A stretch of 33,273 bases of DNA from Alphaproteobacteria bacterium (GTDB taxonomy: Bacteria; Pseudomonadota; Alphaproteobacteria; Caulobacterales; Maricaulaceae): the NCBI GenBank assembly GCA_024278915.1, contig JAJRSG010000154.1, positions 1-33,273 of the forward strand, in the 5' to 3' direction. A program made the position numbers and the translations under genes. Shown piece after piece: positions 9,626 through 18,047 of this stretch (position 1 is the first letter of the stretch; each line of letters begins with the position of its first letter). The notes beneath the pieces were generated by a model, which made no database searches, had not been told where the DNA came from, and worked only from the letters and a program-made list of their open reading frames with translations.

Positions 9626-9757
9626 TGCATATACCTATTTATCCCGCGAATGCAGGAACTGTAGTGCATAAATTTAACCTATTGATGCAAATAAGCCTAA
9701 TTATTTAAAGAGGGGAAAGCTTCTTTTTTCATGTTAATTACGTCTTGGTAAAATCAG

Positions 9758-10147
9758 TCATGGATGAGCATTGGCACAAGCTTGGCTTATCTCGAGACCT
9801 GCCATCATATTTTGGTAGGTTTCTTCACTCAAAAGAATGCGTAAATTCCCTTTATCTTCAACCATCTGCTTGAATTTACTTAAGTTTTTAAAATCATTCA
9901 AATCATGGCCTTCTTCTTTCGCCCATTCCAAAACATCATCATATTGACTAATTTCTTGAGATACGAGTGCGAAATGATAAATAATATTACCCGTTTTCGG
10001 GGTGCCAAATTTGGTCTTTATATGTAAATCACGAATCATCACTCCGTGCTTACTTTTAAGGTCACAAGTCCAAATTTCATCCTCCTTCAAGCTAGCCGTC
10101 ATCTCAACCTTTGCCGCTTGAATTGCATCATCAATAAAATCAGACAT
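9758..10147 (-). CDS. Conserved hypothetical protein, 129 aa
   Basis: Complete ORF in a same-strand run, 29 nt downstream of the acs-like gene, with coding-like composition. No family recognised. Confidence 0.6.
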   Translation of the reverse strand: MSDFIDDAIQAAKVEMTASLKEDEIWTCDLKSKHGVMIRDLHIKTKFGTPKTGNIIYHFALVSQEISQYDDVLEWAKEEGHDLNDFKNLSKFKQMVEDKGNLRILLSEETYQNMMAGLEISQACANAHP

Positions 10148-10176
10148 TACGCGTCCTTCCTAAAACACTTCAATCA

Positions 10177-12123
10177 TTACCCTCTATTCATTCTGTTGTT
10201 AATCAAATCTCCGACAACACCGGGTTCAGCAAGAGTGGAGGTATCTCCCAAATTCTCGAAACTATCTTCGGCAATTTTGCGCAAGATGCGGCGCATGATT
10301 TTACCAGAGCGAGTCTTCGGTAAATTTGGCGCAAATTGAATAAGGTCTGGAGCCGCAATCGGGCCAATTTCTTGTCGGACATGTTTTACAAGCGCCTTGC
10401 GTAAATCATCGCTCGGTTCTGTACCAACATTCAGTGTGACATAGGCATATATCCCTTGCCCCTTAATATCATGCGGGTAACCAACCACGGCCGCCTCGGC
10501 CACATCTACATGAGAAACAAGCGCGCTCTCGACTTCGGCTGTCCCCATACGGTGCCCCGATACATTAATCACATCATCAACACGCCCGGTTATCCAGTAA
10601 AACCCATCTGCATCACGGCGACAGCCATCACCTGTAAAATAAGAACCGGGATAGGCGCTAAAATACGTATCAATGCAGCGCTGGTGATCACCATAGACCG
10701 TACGAATTTGCCCTGGCCAGCTATTCTTGATAATGAGGTTTCCTTCTGTCTCCCCCATAAGTTCATTGCCCTCTTCGTCAACCAACGCGAGTTCAACCCC
10801 GAAGAAAGGGTGGCTTCCTGCTCCCGGTTTCATATCACTTGCCCCCGGTAAAGGTACAATCATTGTACCGCCGGTTTCAGTCTGCCACCATGTATCAACA
10901 ATCGGGCAACGTCCCTCGCCGACCACATGGAAATACCATTCCCACGCTTCTGGATTAATCGGTTCACCAACAGTACCAAGTAAGCGCAAGCTCTTACGGG
11001 AAGTTGCATTAACAGGCCCATCACCCTCACGCATAAGGGCACGGATCGCCGTTGGGGCCGTGTAAAATATTGAGACCTGATGTTTATCGCACACCTGCCA
11101 AAAGCGACTTGCATCAGGATAGGTCGGCACACCTTCAAACATTACGGTTGTCGCCCCGTTCGCCAGCGGCCCGTATACGATATAAGTATGCCCCGTTACC
11201 CAGCCCACATCTGCTGAACACCAATACACATCGTCTTCTTTCAGGTCGAATACATATTCATGAGTCATTGATGCCCATACTAAATAACCGCCTGTCGTAT
11301 GTAAAACACCTTTGGGCTGCCCTGTAGACCCAGAAGTATAGAGAATAAATAATGGGTCTTCTGCATTCATTGGTTCAGGTGGACAATCATCCTCGACCAT
11401 TTCCAAGGCATCATGAAGCCAGACATCTCGCCCCGCGGTCATATTCACATCACCACTAGTTCGGCGCACGGTTAAAACCGTTTTGACAATGCCGGCAATC
11501 TCACACGCAGCGTCACAATTTTTCTTTAAGGGAATTTTTTTGCTACCACGCAAGCCTTCATCAGCCGTAATCACAAATGTACTGTCACAATCAGTAATCC
11601 GTCCCGCGAGCGCATCTGGAGAAAACCCACCAAAAACGACGCTATGTATCGCCCCAATGCGGGCGCAGGCTAACATAGCAATCGCCGCTTCAACTATCAT
11701 CGGCATGTAAATTGTCACTCTGTCGCCTTTATTAACCCCGTGGTTTTTAAGAGCATTGGCAAAACGGCAGACCTTCAGATGCAGTTCCTTATAGGTTAAA
11801 ACCATACTTTCGGAAGGATCATCTCCTTCCCATATAATGGCAGCCTTATCGCTGCGCGTCTCCAAATGGCGATCAATACAGTTCGCCGTAACATTTAAAA
11901 CCCCGTCTTCATACCATTTTGCATGAAGATTTGCCTTATCCCAGCTTACGTCTTTAACTTGCGTATAGGGCACTATCCAATCCAGACGCTTTCCCTGTTC
12001 TCCCCAAAAGCCTTCCGGATCAGATATGGAATGGGAATACATCTCCTGATAGGCTTCAGCGGACAAATTTGCAGTCGACTTGAAGGCGGGCGAAGCAGAG
12101 TAAATTTTATCTTGATGCGGCAT
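10177..12123 (-). CDS. acs: Acetate--CoA ligase (acetyl-CoA synthetase)
   Basis: 648 aa. AMP-binding motif [58 protein letters not shown], and C-terminal catalytic-lysine motif [17 protein letters not shown]. Confidence 0.96.
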   Translation of the reverse strand: MPHQDKIYSASPAFKSTANLSAEAYQEMYSHSISDPEGFWGEQGKRLDWIVPYTQVKDVSWDKANLHAKWYEDGVLNVTANCIDRHLETRSDKAAIIWEGDDPSESMVLTYKELHLKVCRFANALKNHGVNKGDRVTIYMPMIVEAAIAMLACARIGAIHSVVFGGFSPDALAGRITDCDSTFVITADEGLRGSKKIPLKKNCDAACEIAGIVKTVLTVRRTSGDVNMTAGRDVWLHDALEMVEDDCPPEPMNAEDPLFILYTSGSTGQPKGVLHTTGGYLVWASMTHEYVFDLKEDDVYWCSADVGWVTGHTYIVYGPLANGATTVMFEGVPTYPDASRFWQVCDKHQVSIFYTAPTAIRALMREGDGPVNATSRKSLRLLGTVGEPINPEAWEWYFHVVGEGRCPIVDTWWQTETGGTMIVPLPGASDMKPGAGSHPFFGVELALVDEEGNELMGETEGNLIIKNSWPGQIRTVYGDHQRCIDTYFSAYPGSYFTGDGCRRDADGFYWITGRVDDVINVSGHRMGTAEVESALVSHVDVAEAAVVGYPHDIKGQGIYAYVTLNVGTEPSDDLRKALVKHVRQEIGPIAAPDLIQFAPNLPKTRSGKIMRRILRKIAEDSFENLGDTSTLAEPGVVGDLINNRMNRG

Positions 12124-12168
12124 ATTATATTCCCTTATCTGTCTTAGGTTCCCACATGTATGGTTATA

Positions 12169-13545
12169 TTAGCACTCCACGACATTCACGGCTAGGCCAC
12201 CCTGACTGGTTTCTTTATATTTTGAAGACATATCCAAGCCAGTTTGGCGCATGGTTTCAATGACTTGGTCGAGACTTACCTTCATTTGATCCGGCGCATG
12301 TAAGGCAAGACGAGCCGCATTTACCGCTTTAACGGCGCCTATTGCATTTCTTTCGATGCACGGAATTTGTACAAGGCCACCGACAGGGTCACATGTGAGA
12401 CCCAAATTGTGTTCCATTCCGATTTCTGCGGCACTTGCCACCTGAATAGGGGTTGCCCCCCAAACCGCGGCAAGACCGCCGGCTGCCATAGAGCAAGCCA
12501 CACCGACCTCTCCTTGGCACCCCATCTCCGCACCCGAGATAGAAGCTCTTTGTTTATACAACAAACCGATTCCCCCTGCCGTTAAAAGGAATTTTCGTTT
12601 ATTCTCGGGGATAGAGTTTTCTCCTTCGCAATAATGACGAATAACAGCAGGAATAATACCCGCTGCCCCATTGGTGGGTGCCGTAACGACTTGCCCACCC
12701 GAAGCATTCTCTTCATTGACCGCCATGGCATAGACATTCAACCAGTCAAATATTTGCTCGCGTTCATTTGACGGGGGGGCGCCGTGCAGCTTTTGCCAAA
12801 TGGCCGGCGCTCTACGTTTCACTTCCAGCCCACCAGGTAGAACCCCTTCCCGCTTCAAGCCTAAATTAATACAGGCCATCATCACATTTGTTATTCTGTC
12901 AAGGGCGGCATCCGTATGCGCACGAGGCCGCATAGCATCTTCATTGGCATAGATGATTTCGTGAATACCTAGCTTTGACGCCGCACAATGTGCGAGTAAA
13001 TCATCCGCTGAACCAAATGGATAGGGCACAGAAATTTGTCCTGTGACCAAGTCATTCTCAAGAGGCGTTTCTAATTGTTGTTTCGAGGCAATAAAACCAC
13101 CACCCGTGGAGTAATATATTTGCTCTTTTAAAATACGGCCTTGTTTGTCAAATGCCAATAATTTCATGCCATTAGGGTGTAAATCAGGGACCGTGTCATA
13201 ATCAAAAATAATATCTTCCTGAGAGGCAAAAGTTATATGCCTATTTCCGCCCAATGGTAGTTTTTTGTCCTTGTAAACCATGGCGATTTGCGAATCTGCA
13301 TATTGCGGATCTAAGGTCTCTGGCTCAAGCCCCATGAGCCCAAGGATAACCGCTTTGGGCGTCGCATGCCCCTCACCTGTCATTGCTAATGAGCCTTGCA
13401 GCTCAACTTTGATGGTGTGAGTTTCATCTAAAACATCTTGTTGATCTAGACTGTCAACAAAACGTTTTGCAATCCGAATGGGGCCAACCGTATGTGAACT
13501 TGACGGCCCAATACCAATTCTAAAAATATCAAGAACTGAAAGCAT
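12169..13545 (-). CDS. sdaA: L-serine ammonia-lyase (iron-sulfur type, single chain)
   Basis: 458 aa. [52 protein letters not shown], and conserved cysteine regions [17 protein letters not shown] and [20 protein letters not shown]. Confidence 0.95.
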   Translation of the reverse strand: MLSVLDIFRIGIGPSSSHTVGPIRIAKRFVDSLDQQDVLDETHTIKVELQGSLAMTGEGHATPKAVILGLMGLEPETLDPQYADSQIAMVYKDKKLPLGGNRHITFASQEDIIFDYDTVPDLHPNGMKLLAFDKQGRILKEQIYYSTGGGFIASKQQLETPLENDLVTGQISVPYPFGSADDLLAHCAASKLGIHEIIYANEDAMRPRAHTDAALDRITNVMMACINLGLKREGVLPGGLEVKRRAPAIWQKLHGAPPSNEREQIFDWLNVYAMAVNEENASGGQVVTAPTNGAAGIIPAVIRHYCEGENSIPENKRKFLLTAGGIGLLYKQRASISGAEMGCQGEVGVACSMAAGGLAAVWGATPIQVASAAEIGMEHNLGLTCDPVGGLVQIPCIERNAIGAVKAVNAARLALHAPDQMKVSLDQVIETMRQTGLDMSSKYKETSQGGLAVNVVEC

Positions 13546-13710
13546 ATGCTTACCTCATGAACGCTTACATTGAAAACCTGTGTAACAATCCCATTAACTT
13601 TGTAAAGCCTTTGCAAAGTTAGGCATTCAACTTCCTCGCCCTCTCCATATCAAGAAATTCCCCGAAATCATCCTATGAATAAAAAAATATGTAATTAGTC
13701 AGAATAGGCG

Positions 13711-13739
13711 TTGACGCTTGCAGATGAGCAGGTTAGTAA
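13711..13739 (+). promoter_or_regulatory. Candidate sigma-70-like promoter for tRNA-Asp
   Basis: TTGACG (13711-13716), 17-nt spacer, weak -10 TAGTAA (13734-13739), about 30 nt upstream of the tRNA 5' end. Confidence 0.4.
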
Positions 13740-13769
13740 ACGCGCCTTGGTAGCGGTAACGCTTATTAA

Positions 13770-13846
13770 GCGGGTGTAGCTCAGTTGGTTAGAGCGCTGG
13801 CCTGTCACGCCAGAGGCCGCGGGTTCGAGTCCCGTCACTCGCGCCA
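13770..13846 (+). tRNA. tRNA-Asp (anticodon GTC), CCA encoded
   Basis: GCGGGTGTAGCTCAGTTGGTTAGAGCGCTGGCCTGTCACGCCAGAGGCCGCGGGTTCGAGTCCCGTCACTCGCGCCA. Acceptor stem GCGGGTG/CACTCGC, GTC anticodon, T-arm GGGTTCGAGTCCC. Confidence 0.97.
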
Positions 13847-13868
13847 TTATTTTCCCAAATAATGGCGC
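13841..13868 (+). repeat. Perfect 12-bp inverted repeat overlapping the tRNA-Asp 3' end
   Basis: GCGCCATTATTT (13841-13852), TCCC loop, AAATAATGGCGC (13857-13868). The left arm includes the last six nt of the tRNA. Confidence 0.85.
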
Positions 13869-13954
13869 AAACATTATCTGACATTCCAATAAAAAATGCC
13901 CACCAAGCACATTGAGCCTGATGAGCATTCAATTCGACAATCGGTTGTTACGCC

Positions 13955-14386
13955 TTATTCGCCTTCAACAACCCGTGTCCATTTTTCAGAACGGCACATA
14001 AAGCCCATCATACAACCAGACATTTTTACTCGACCATCATCAAGAATTTTTACATATCCTGCATATGTACCACCGCCTTTAGGGTCATACATTTTGCCTT
14101 TCCATTTTGATCCATCATTAGTTTTATCCATGTTAAACAACATTTTAACACCAACAACGGGTCCTTCGGTTTTCTTATCCGTGCCTTCACCTGAAATAAC
14201 AGTGCCACATAATTTTGTTGCATCTGTATCGCACATAGCAAATTCAACATGCCAACCAAATTTTGGGCGCAACCAAATGCCAAGTGCTTCGTCGGCTTTA
14301 TCACCTGCAAATGCCGTTCCAGCTAAGCTCATTGCTGTCATAGAAAGAGCTGCCAAACCCAGTGTTGTTTTTCTCAGTATATTCAT
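13955..14386 (-). CDS. DUF2147-like exported protein
   Basis: Likely start MNILRKTTLGLAALSMTAMSLAGTAFA (signal peptide) at 14386, preceded by AAAGGGGAATATT. The ORF track extends to 14440. Body: ADEALGIWLRPKFGWHVEFAMCDTDATKLCGTVIS ... WKGKMYDPKGGGTYAGYVKILDDGRVKMSGCMMGFMCRSEKWTRV. Confidence 0.8.
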   Translation of the reverse strand: MNILRKTTLGLAALSMTAMSLAGTAFAGDKADEALGIWLRPKFGWHVEFAMCDTDATKLCGTVISGEGTDKKTEGPVVGVKMLFNMDKTNDGSKWKGKMYDPKGGGTYAGYVKILDDGRVKMSGCMMGFMCRSEKWTRVVEGE

Positions 14387-14535
14387 AATATTCCCCTTTG
14401 AATTTTTATTCATTATTGCGGTTTTGCCACTATAGTACATTATGACTTGCTAATATACAAAATTCTTTACCCCCCATGAGCTAGAGACAATCTTGAGCCA
14501 TTTTGAGAAGAAAAAGAGGGAAAAATTTGATAGGT

Positions 14536-15969
14536 TCACCCCATAAAACCTAAATCTTTTGTAGAAAAATTGGCGAGTGCAGGCAGGGCGGCTTGTAGTT
14601 CACCGTCTGATAGGCCAAACCATTTACCAAGTGTCGCTGCGTATTGTTCCACGGAGACTTCTGGAACCAACCTGCCATTTCCGGCATCTTGCGGATGCCC
14701 TATATCATACGGCGGAATATTACCGTAAATCTCATTACCATTAACAGCACCACCGACAACAAAATGATGGCTACCCCAGCCATGGTCCGTACCGTTACCA
14801 TTTTCGATCAAGGCACGGCCAAAGTCAGAGGCCGTGAACAATGTCACGTCATTTTCAGCGCCCAGTTCTACCGTAGCCTGATAAAATGCCGCAATTGCAT
14901 CCCCGTATTGTTTTTGTCGATTAGGCAAATTTACCGCCTGATCATTATGGCTGTCAAAACCGCCAATGGCAGCAAAGAACACTTGTCGACCAACCCCTAA
15001 GGCACTTTTAATTTTAATGGTATTGGCAATAGCGAACAACTGTGTGCCAAGCCCTGTACCTGGGAAAGGAGTTTGTACAGGCTCGGAGTTATCCAACGCA
15101 ACATTAAATTTTTCGTTGAGATCAAAAGCGCGGTCAGCGATGGTCGCCAAATCCCGCTCATACAAATTGGCACGTTCCGTACCAACACTCCGGTAATGAT
15201 CCTCAAGAAGTTTCACCGCTAATGCAGAGTTGGAACCTGAGCCTAACAAAGCACTATTAAAGTTCTTCAAACCATTTACTTGCGGCGGACCTTGAGAGTT
15301 TAAATTATACTGGGTTGCCGTCTCTCCAGCTAAAAACACGGTATTACCGGCTGTTGTAATAGCTGTGAAGAAATCTTCGCTGTTGGCACCTGCATTAATA
15401 ACGGTATCCGCAAACTTACCACCCCAGCCAAATATTTGCCCTTCTGGTGCCGAACTCATCCATGTGGATTGCTGGTCATTGTGGGAAAACAGGTTTTTGG
15501 GACGTGGTATAATATCGTCGCCAAACTCCGCCGCCGTAATCGGTTGAACAAGCGGCCCAACATTGCCGATAACCGCTACTTTTCCAGCATCAAAGAGAGA
15601 TTTAATTCCCGCTAATTCTTCGGGAAGTGCGAATTTCTGCGTCCCGAATTGTGCCGCATTTGTCGGTGTAAGCTCTAACAACCGATCCAGTGTACGAGTT
15701 GAGCCGCCAGGGTTGGATGCATAATCAGCCAAGATACCCGTCCTAAGTTCGCCGTAACGGTCATAGGACGCTTGGTCAAAGGGCAGTACCGTGTCATGGC
15801 AATCTTGACCGCCAAAAAAGAACACACAGACAATAGCCTTATATCCGCTTACATCAGCAGCGAATGATTTAGAGTTCCCAAGGGCCGATAAAACGCCAGT
15901 ACTCCCGAGAAATGTCACAGCCCCTGCTCCCGCAGCACCTTTTAGAAATGATCTCCGGTTTGCCATCAT
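14536..15969 (-). CDS. DUF1501 family protein, Tat-exported
   Basis: 477 aa. Twin-arginine leader MMANRRSFLKGAAGAGAVTFLG. FFGGQDCHDTVLPFDQASYDRY, SHNDQQSTW, GFDSHNDQ, TASDFGRALIENGNGTDHGWGSHHFVVGGAVNG. Confidence 0.9.
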   Translation of the reverse strand: MMANRRSFLKGAAGAGAVTFLGSTGVLSALGNSKSFAADVSGYKAIVCVFFFGGQDCHDTVLPFDQASYDRYGELRTGILADYASNPGGSTRTLDRLLELTPTNAAQFGTQKFALPEELAGIKSLFDAGKVAVIGNVGPLVQPITAAEFGDDIIPRPKNLFSHNDQQSTWMSSAPEGQIFGWGGKFADTVINAGANSEDFFTAITTAGNTVFLAGETATQYNLNSQGPPQVNGLKNFNSALLGSGSNSALAVKLLEDHYRSVGTERANLYERDLATIADRAFDLNEKFNVALDNSEPVQTPFPGTGLGTQLFAIANTIKIKSALGVGRQVFFAAIGGFDSHNDQAVNLPNRQKQYGDAIAAFYQATVELGAENDVTLFTASDFGRALIENGNGTDHGWGSHHFVVGGAVNGNEIYGNIPPYDIGHPQDAGNGRLVPEVSVEQYAATLGKWFGLSDGELQAALPALANFSTKDLGFMG

Positions 15970-15974
15970 CTCTC

Positions 15975-17723
15975 CTATCGTTGAACCAAATAACCAGGTG
16001 ATGCCATCACCATTGAAATCGCAATAGCGACCCGAACAATCCTGTCTTCTGCATCACTATCGGGTCTAATTGGTACTTCGGCCAATACATCTGCAATCCT
16101 GTCTTTGCTGTCTTGGCGAAGCATGTTTCCTGTTAACAACAAATCCAAATGATTTATCAAGGCCGGCACATCATCGGCCAAAGCGACCTCAGCCGTATAA
16201 TCAGGATTTACACCGCCCGCAGGATCATCCGATTTATTTGGTGAAAAACCATAAATAAATGCATTGATAAAATTAATATTGCTAATGGAGGTGCTTTCGT
16301 TGACAATTTGTAGCTCGGGAGCGGTCAACCCTGCTGCACCAGTTGCCGTTCCTGGGGCTACATACCCTGGCCGGAAAAAATTAAACACAGACGGTGATCG
16401 GAAAGGATGCTGGCTAAGAGCAAATGTTGTATCTTGTAAAAAATTCTCATCGGCGGCGTCTGGCGTGGTTTCATTAAAGGCTCTTGCCCAGTGAATAATA
16501 CGTAACATTGGTTCGCGTATTTTGCCTTGCTCCGGAGTTCCATTTGCCGGGTTTTGAATGGCTTGTTGATCCAATAACACAGCTGCAATGGTGGCTTTTA
16601 AATCTCCGCGTATCCCAGTACCAACATTAGAATTGTCTGGTAACGTAAATCGGCCCGTCTCAAAAGCGGTGGCAACCCTTTGCACGTAAGCAGGCGAAGG
16701 TGAAGACATCACAAAGCGTTGAATCAGTTGGCGCGAAACAAATGGAGCGATATTTGGGTGGGCAAAGATGGTATCAAGGGCTATGTCGATACTCTCTGTC
16801 CCACTTGTAGAAGCCGGTATTGTCACCGTTAAAAAACTTTTCTCTAGATCTGAATGAAAATCAGGAAACATCTGCAACGGTTTATAGATCGCAGATCGAT
16901 CGCGTGTAATATTGAAAAAATTACTACCTTGGGTGCTCAGCCCAGTAAATACCTTTGCAAGCCCTGTTATGTCCGTATTGTCAAATGTTTCAATCGGCTG
17001 CCCTTGCCCGTCAAGCTTTAGCGTACCGTCCATATTCAACTCATTCAGTCCGATACTAAATAATTGTAACAACTCGCGAGCATAATTTTCGTCCGGTACC
17101 CGCCCGCTAGCCATATCACCCTTTTGGTTAGCTAAATAAGTAAGATAAACTGCCATCGCAGGGGAATAAGTAATGTCATCAAGCAAATCACGATAATTGC
17201 CAAAAGCATTGTTAGACAAGATATCAATATAATATGCCAACGCCTCCGGACGACCGTTGAGATTACTATTACTGGAAGCAATGATAATCTCCGACAAAGC
17301 CAGAACCATTCGCTGGCGTAACTGATCATCCCCTGCAATTGCTTCGTCGAAATACAAATTAGTCAAACTATTAGCAAATAGCATTTCTCCTTGGGGCAAA
17401 GCTGCGAGTTGATCTAATATCCTCTGTAGGTAATTGGTAGGTTGCTTATTAAATTCGGCCTTGATCCAATCGGCCACTTCTGTACCCGTTAGCGCAGAAA
17501 TTTGGCTTTGAGTGGCCCCAAAGGTCGCCCGATTGAGGAACCGTACTGTCGAAGCATCACTAGCAAAAATCGTAGAAACAGGAGGAGGTGGCGGAGGAGG
17601 AGGTGGTGGAGGCGGACTGGTTGGTCCTCCCGTAGAACCACCACAAGCCGAAAGCATCAAAAATAGCAATGTGGAGGACAGAAATCTTGGTCGCAAAAAT
17701 GCTAGCGATAATTCATTCTGCAT
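15975..17723 (-). CDS. DUF1800 family lipoprotein with polyproline stalk
   Basis: Likely start MQNELSLAFLRPRF at 17723, with GGGAGGAG upstream; the ORF track extends to 17768. Lipobox-like LMLSACGG, then 12 consecutive Pro. DUF1800-like motifs RFLNRATFGATQSQI, NYARELLQLFSIGL, FRSPSVFNFFRPGY. Confidence 0.9.
   Translation of the reverse strand: MQNELSLAFLRPRFLSSTLLFLMLSACGGSTGGPTSPPPPPPPPPPPPVSTIFASDASTVRFLNRATFGATQSQISALTGTEVADWIKAEFNKQPTNYLQRILDQLAALPQGEMLFANSLTNLYFDEAIAGDDQLRQRMVLALSEIIIASSNSNLNGRPEALAYYIDILSNNAFGNYRDLLDDITYSPAMAVYLTYLANQKGDMASGRVPDENYARELLQLFSIGLNELNMDGTLKLDGQGQPIETFDNTDITGLAKVFTGLSTQGSNFFNITRDRSAIYKPLQMFPDFHSDLEKSFLTVTIPASTSGTESIDIALDTIFAHPNIAPFVSRQLIQRFVMSSPSPAYVQRVATAFETGRFTLPDNSNVGTGIRGDLKATIAAVLLDQQAIQNPANGTPEQGKIREPMLRIIHWARAFNETTPDAADENFLQDTTFALSQHPFRSPSVFNFFRPGYVAPGTATGAAGLTAPELQIVNESTSISNINFINAFIYGFSPNKSDDPAGGVNPDYTAEVALADDVPALINHLDLLLTGNMLRQDSKDRIADVLAEVPIRPDSDAEDRIVRVAIAISMVMASPGYLVQR
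17580..17615 (-). repeat. Low-complexity CCN tract encoding 12 consecutive prolines
   Basis: On the + strand: aggaggaggtggcggaggaggaggtggtggaggcgg, in frame within the DUF1800 gene. Confidence 0.9.
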
Positions 17724-17900
17724 ATTCATCTCCTCCCACAACAAATGTGGTTGTTTTGCTTGCAACAAAACTTTGTGCTTATCTTACTTAACGTGCATCA
17801 TTTTCTTTTCCGTCGCAAAATCTTGTAGATTCGTAGAGGATAACAAAAATAACGGAAAAAGATAAGGGGAGTTATTTATTGTGGTAAATGAAGCACAACC

Positions 17901-17916
17901 AACCGAAAGGTCGGTT
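17901..17916 (-). terminator. Small hairpin downstream of tRNA-Val, possible transcript end
   Basis: AACCGA (17901-17906), AAGG loop, TCGGTT (17911-17916), about 37 nt beyond the tRNA-Val 3' end. No strong U-tract. Confidence 0.3.
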
Positions 17917-17952
17917 AGGAAGAAAACCGCTTATTATGTGGAAAAATGAAAA

Positions 17953-18028
17953 TGGTGGGTGATAACGGGTTCGAACCGCTGACCCTCTCGGTGTAAACGA
18001 GATGCTCTACCAGCTGAGCTAATCACCC
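17953..18028 (-). tRNA. tRNA-Val (anticodon TAC), CCA encoded
   Basis: Reverse complement: GGGTGATTAGCTCAGCTGGTAGAGCATCTCGTTTACACCGAGAGGGTCAGCGGTTCGAACCCGTTATCACCCACCA. Acceptor stem GGGTGAT/ATCACCC, anticodon TAC. Confidence 0.97.
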
Positions 18029-18047
18029 ACTTATTTTCATCTATACC

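Noticed and set aside
13695-13928. Minus-strand 77-aa ORF containing MARVTGLEPAASGVTGQRSNQLSYTR
   Set aside because: It is antisense to tRNA-Asp. The GLEPAASGVTGQRSNQLSYTR string is a well-known spurious protein arising from translation across a tRNA gene.
13896-14435. Plus-strand 179-aa ORF opposite DUF2147
   Set aside because: Shadow ORF. The minus strand encodes a coherent signal peptide and a DUF2147-like domain, while the plus-strand translation has no recognisable features.
17580-17615. GGN/CCN repeat considered as a phase-variable microsatellite
   Set aside because: The repeat units are degenerate (AGG/TGG/CGG) and in frame, so slippage-driven phase variation is not well supported. 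It reads as an ordinary polyproline linker.
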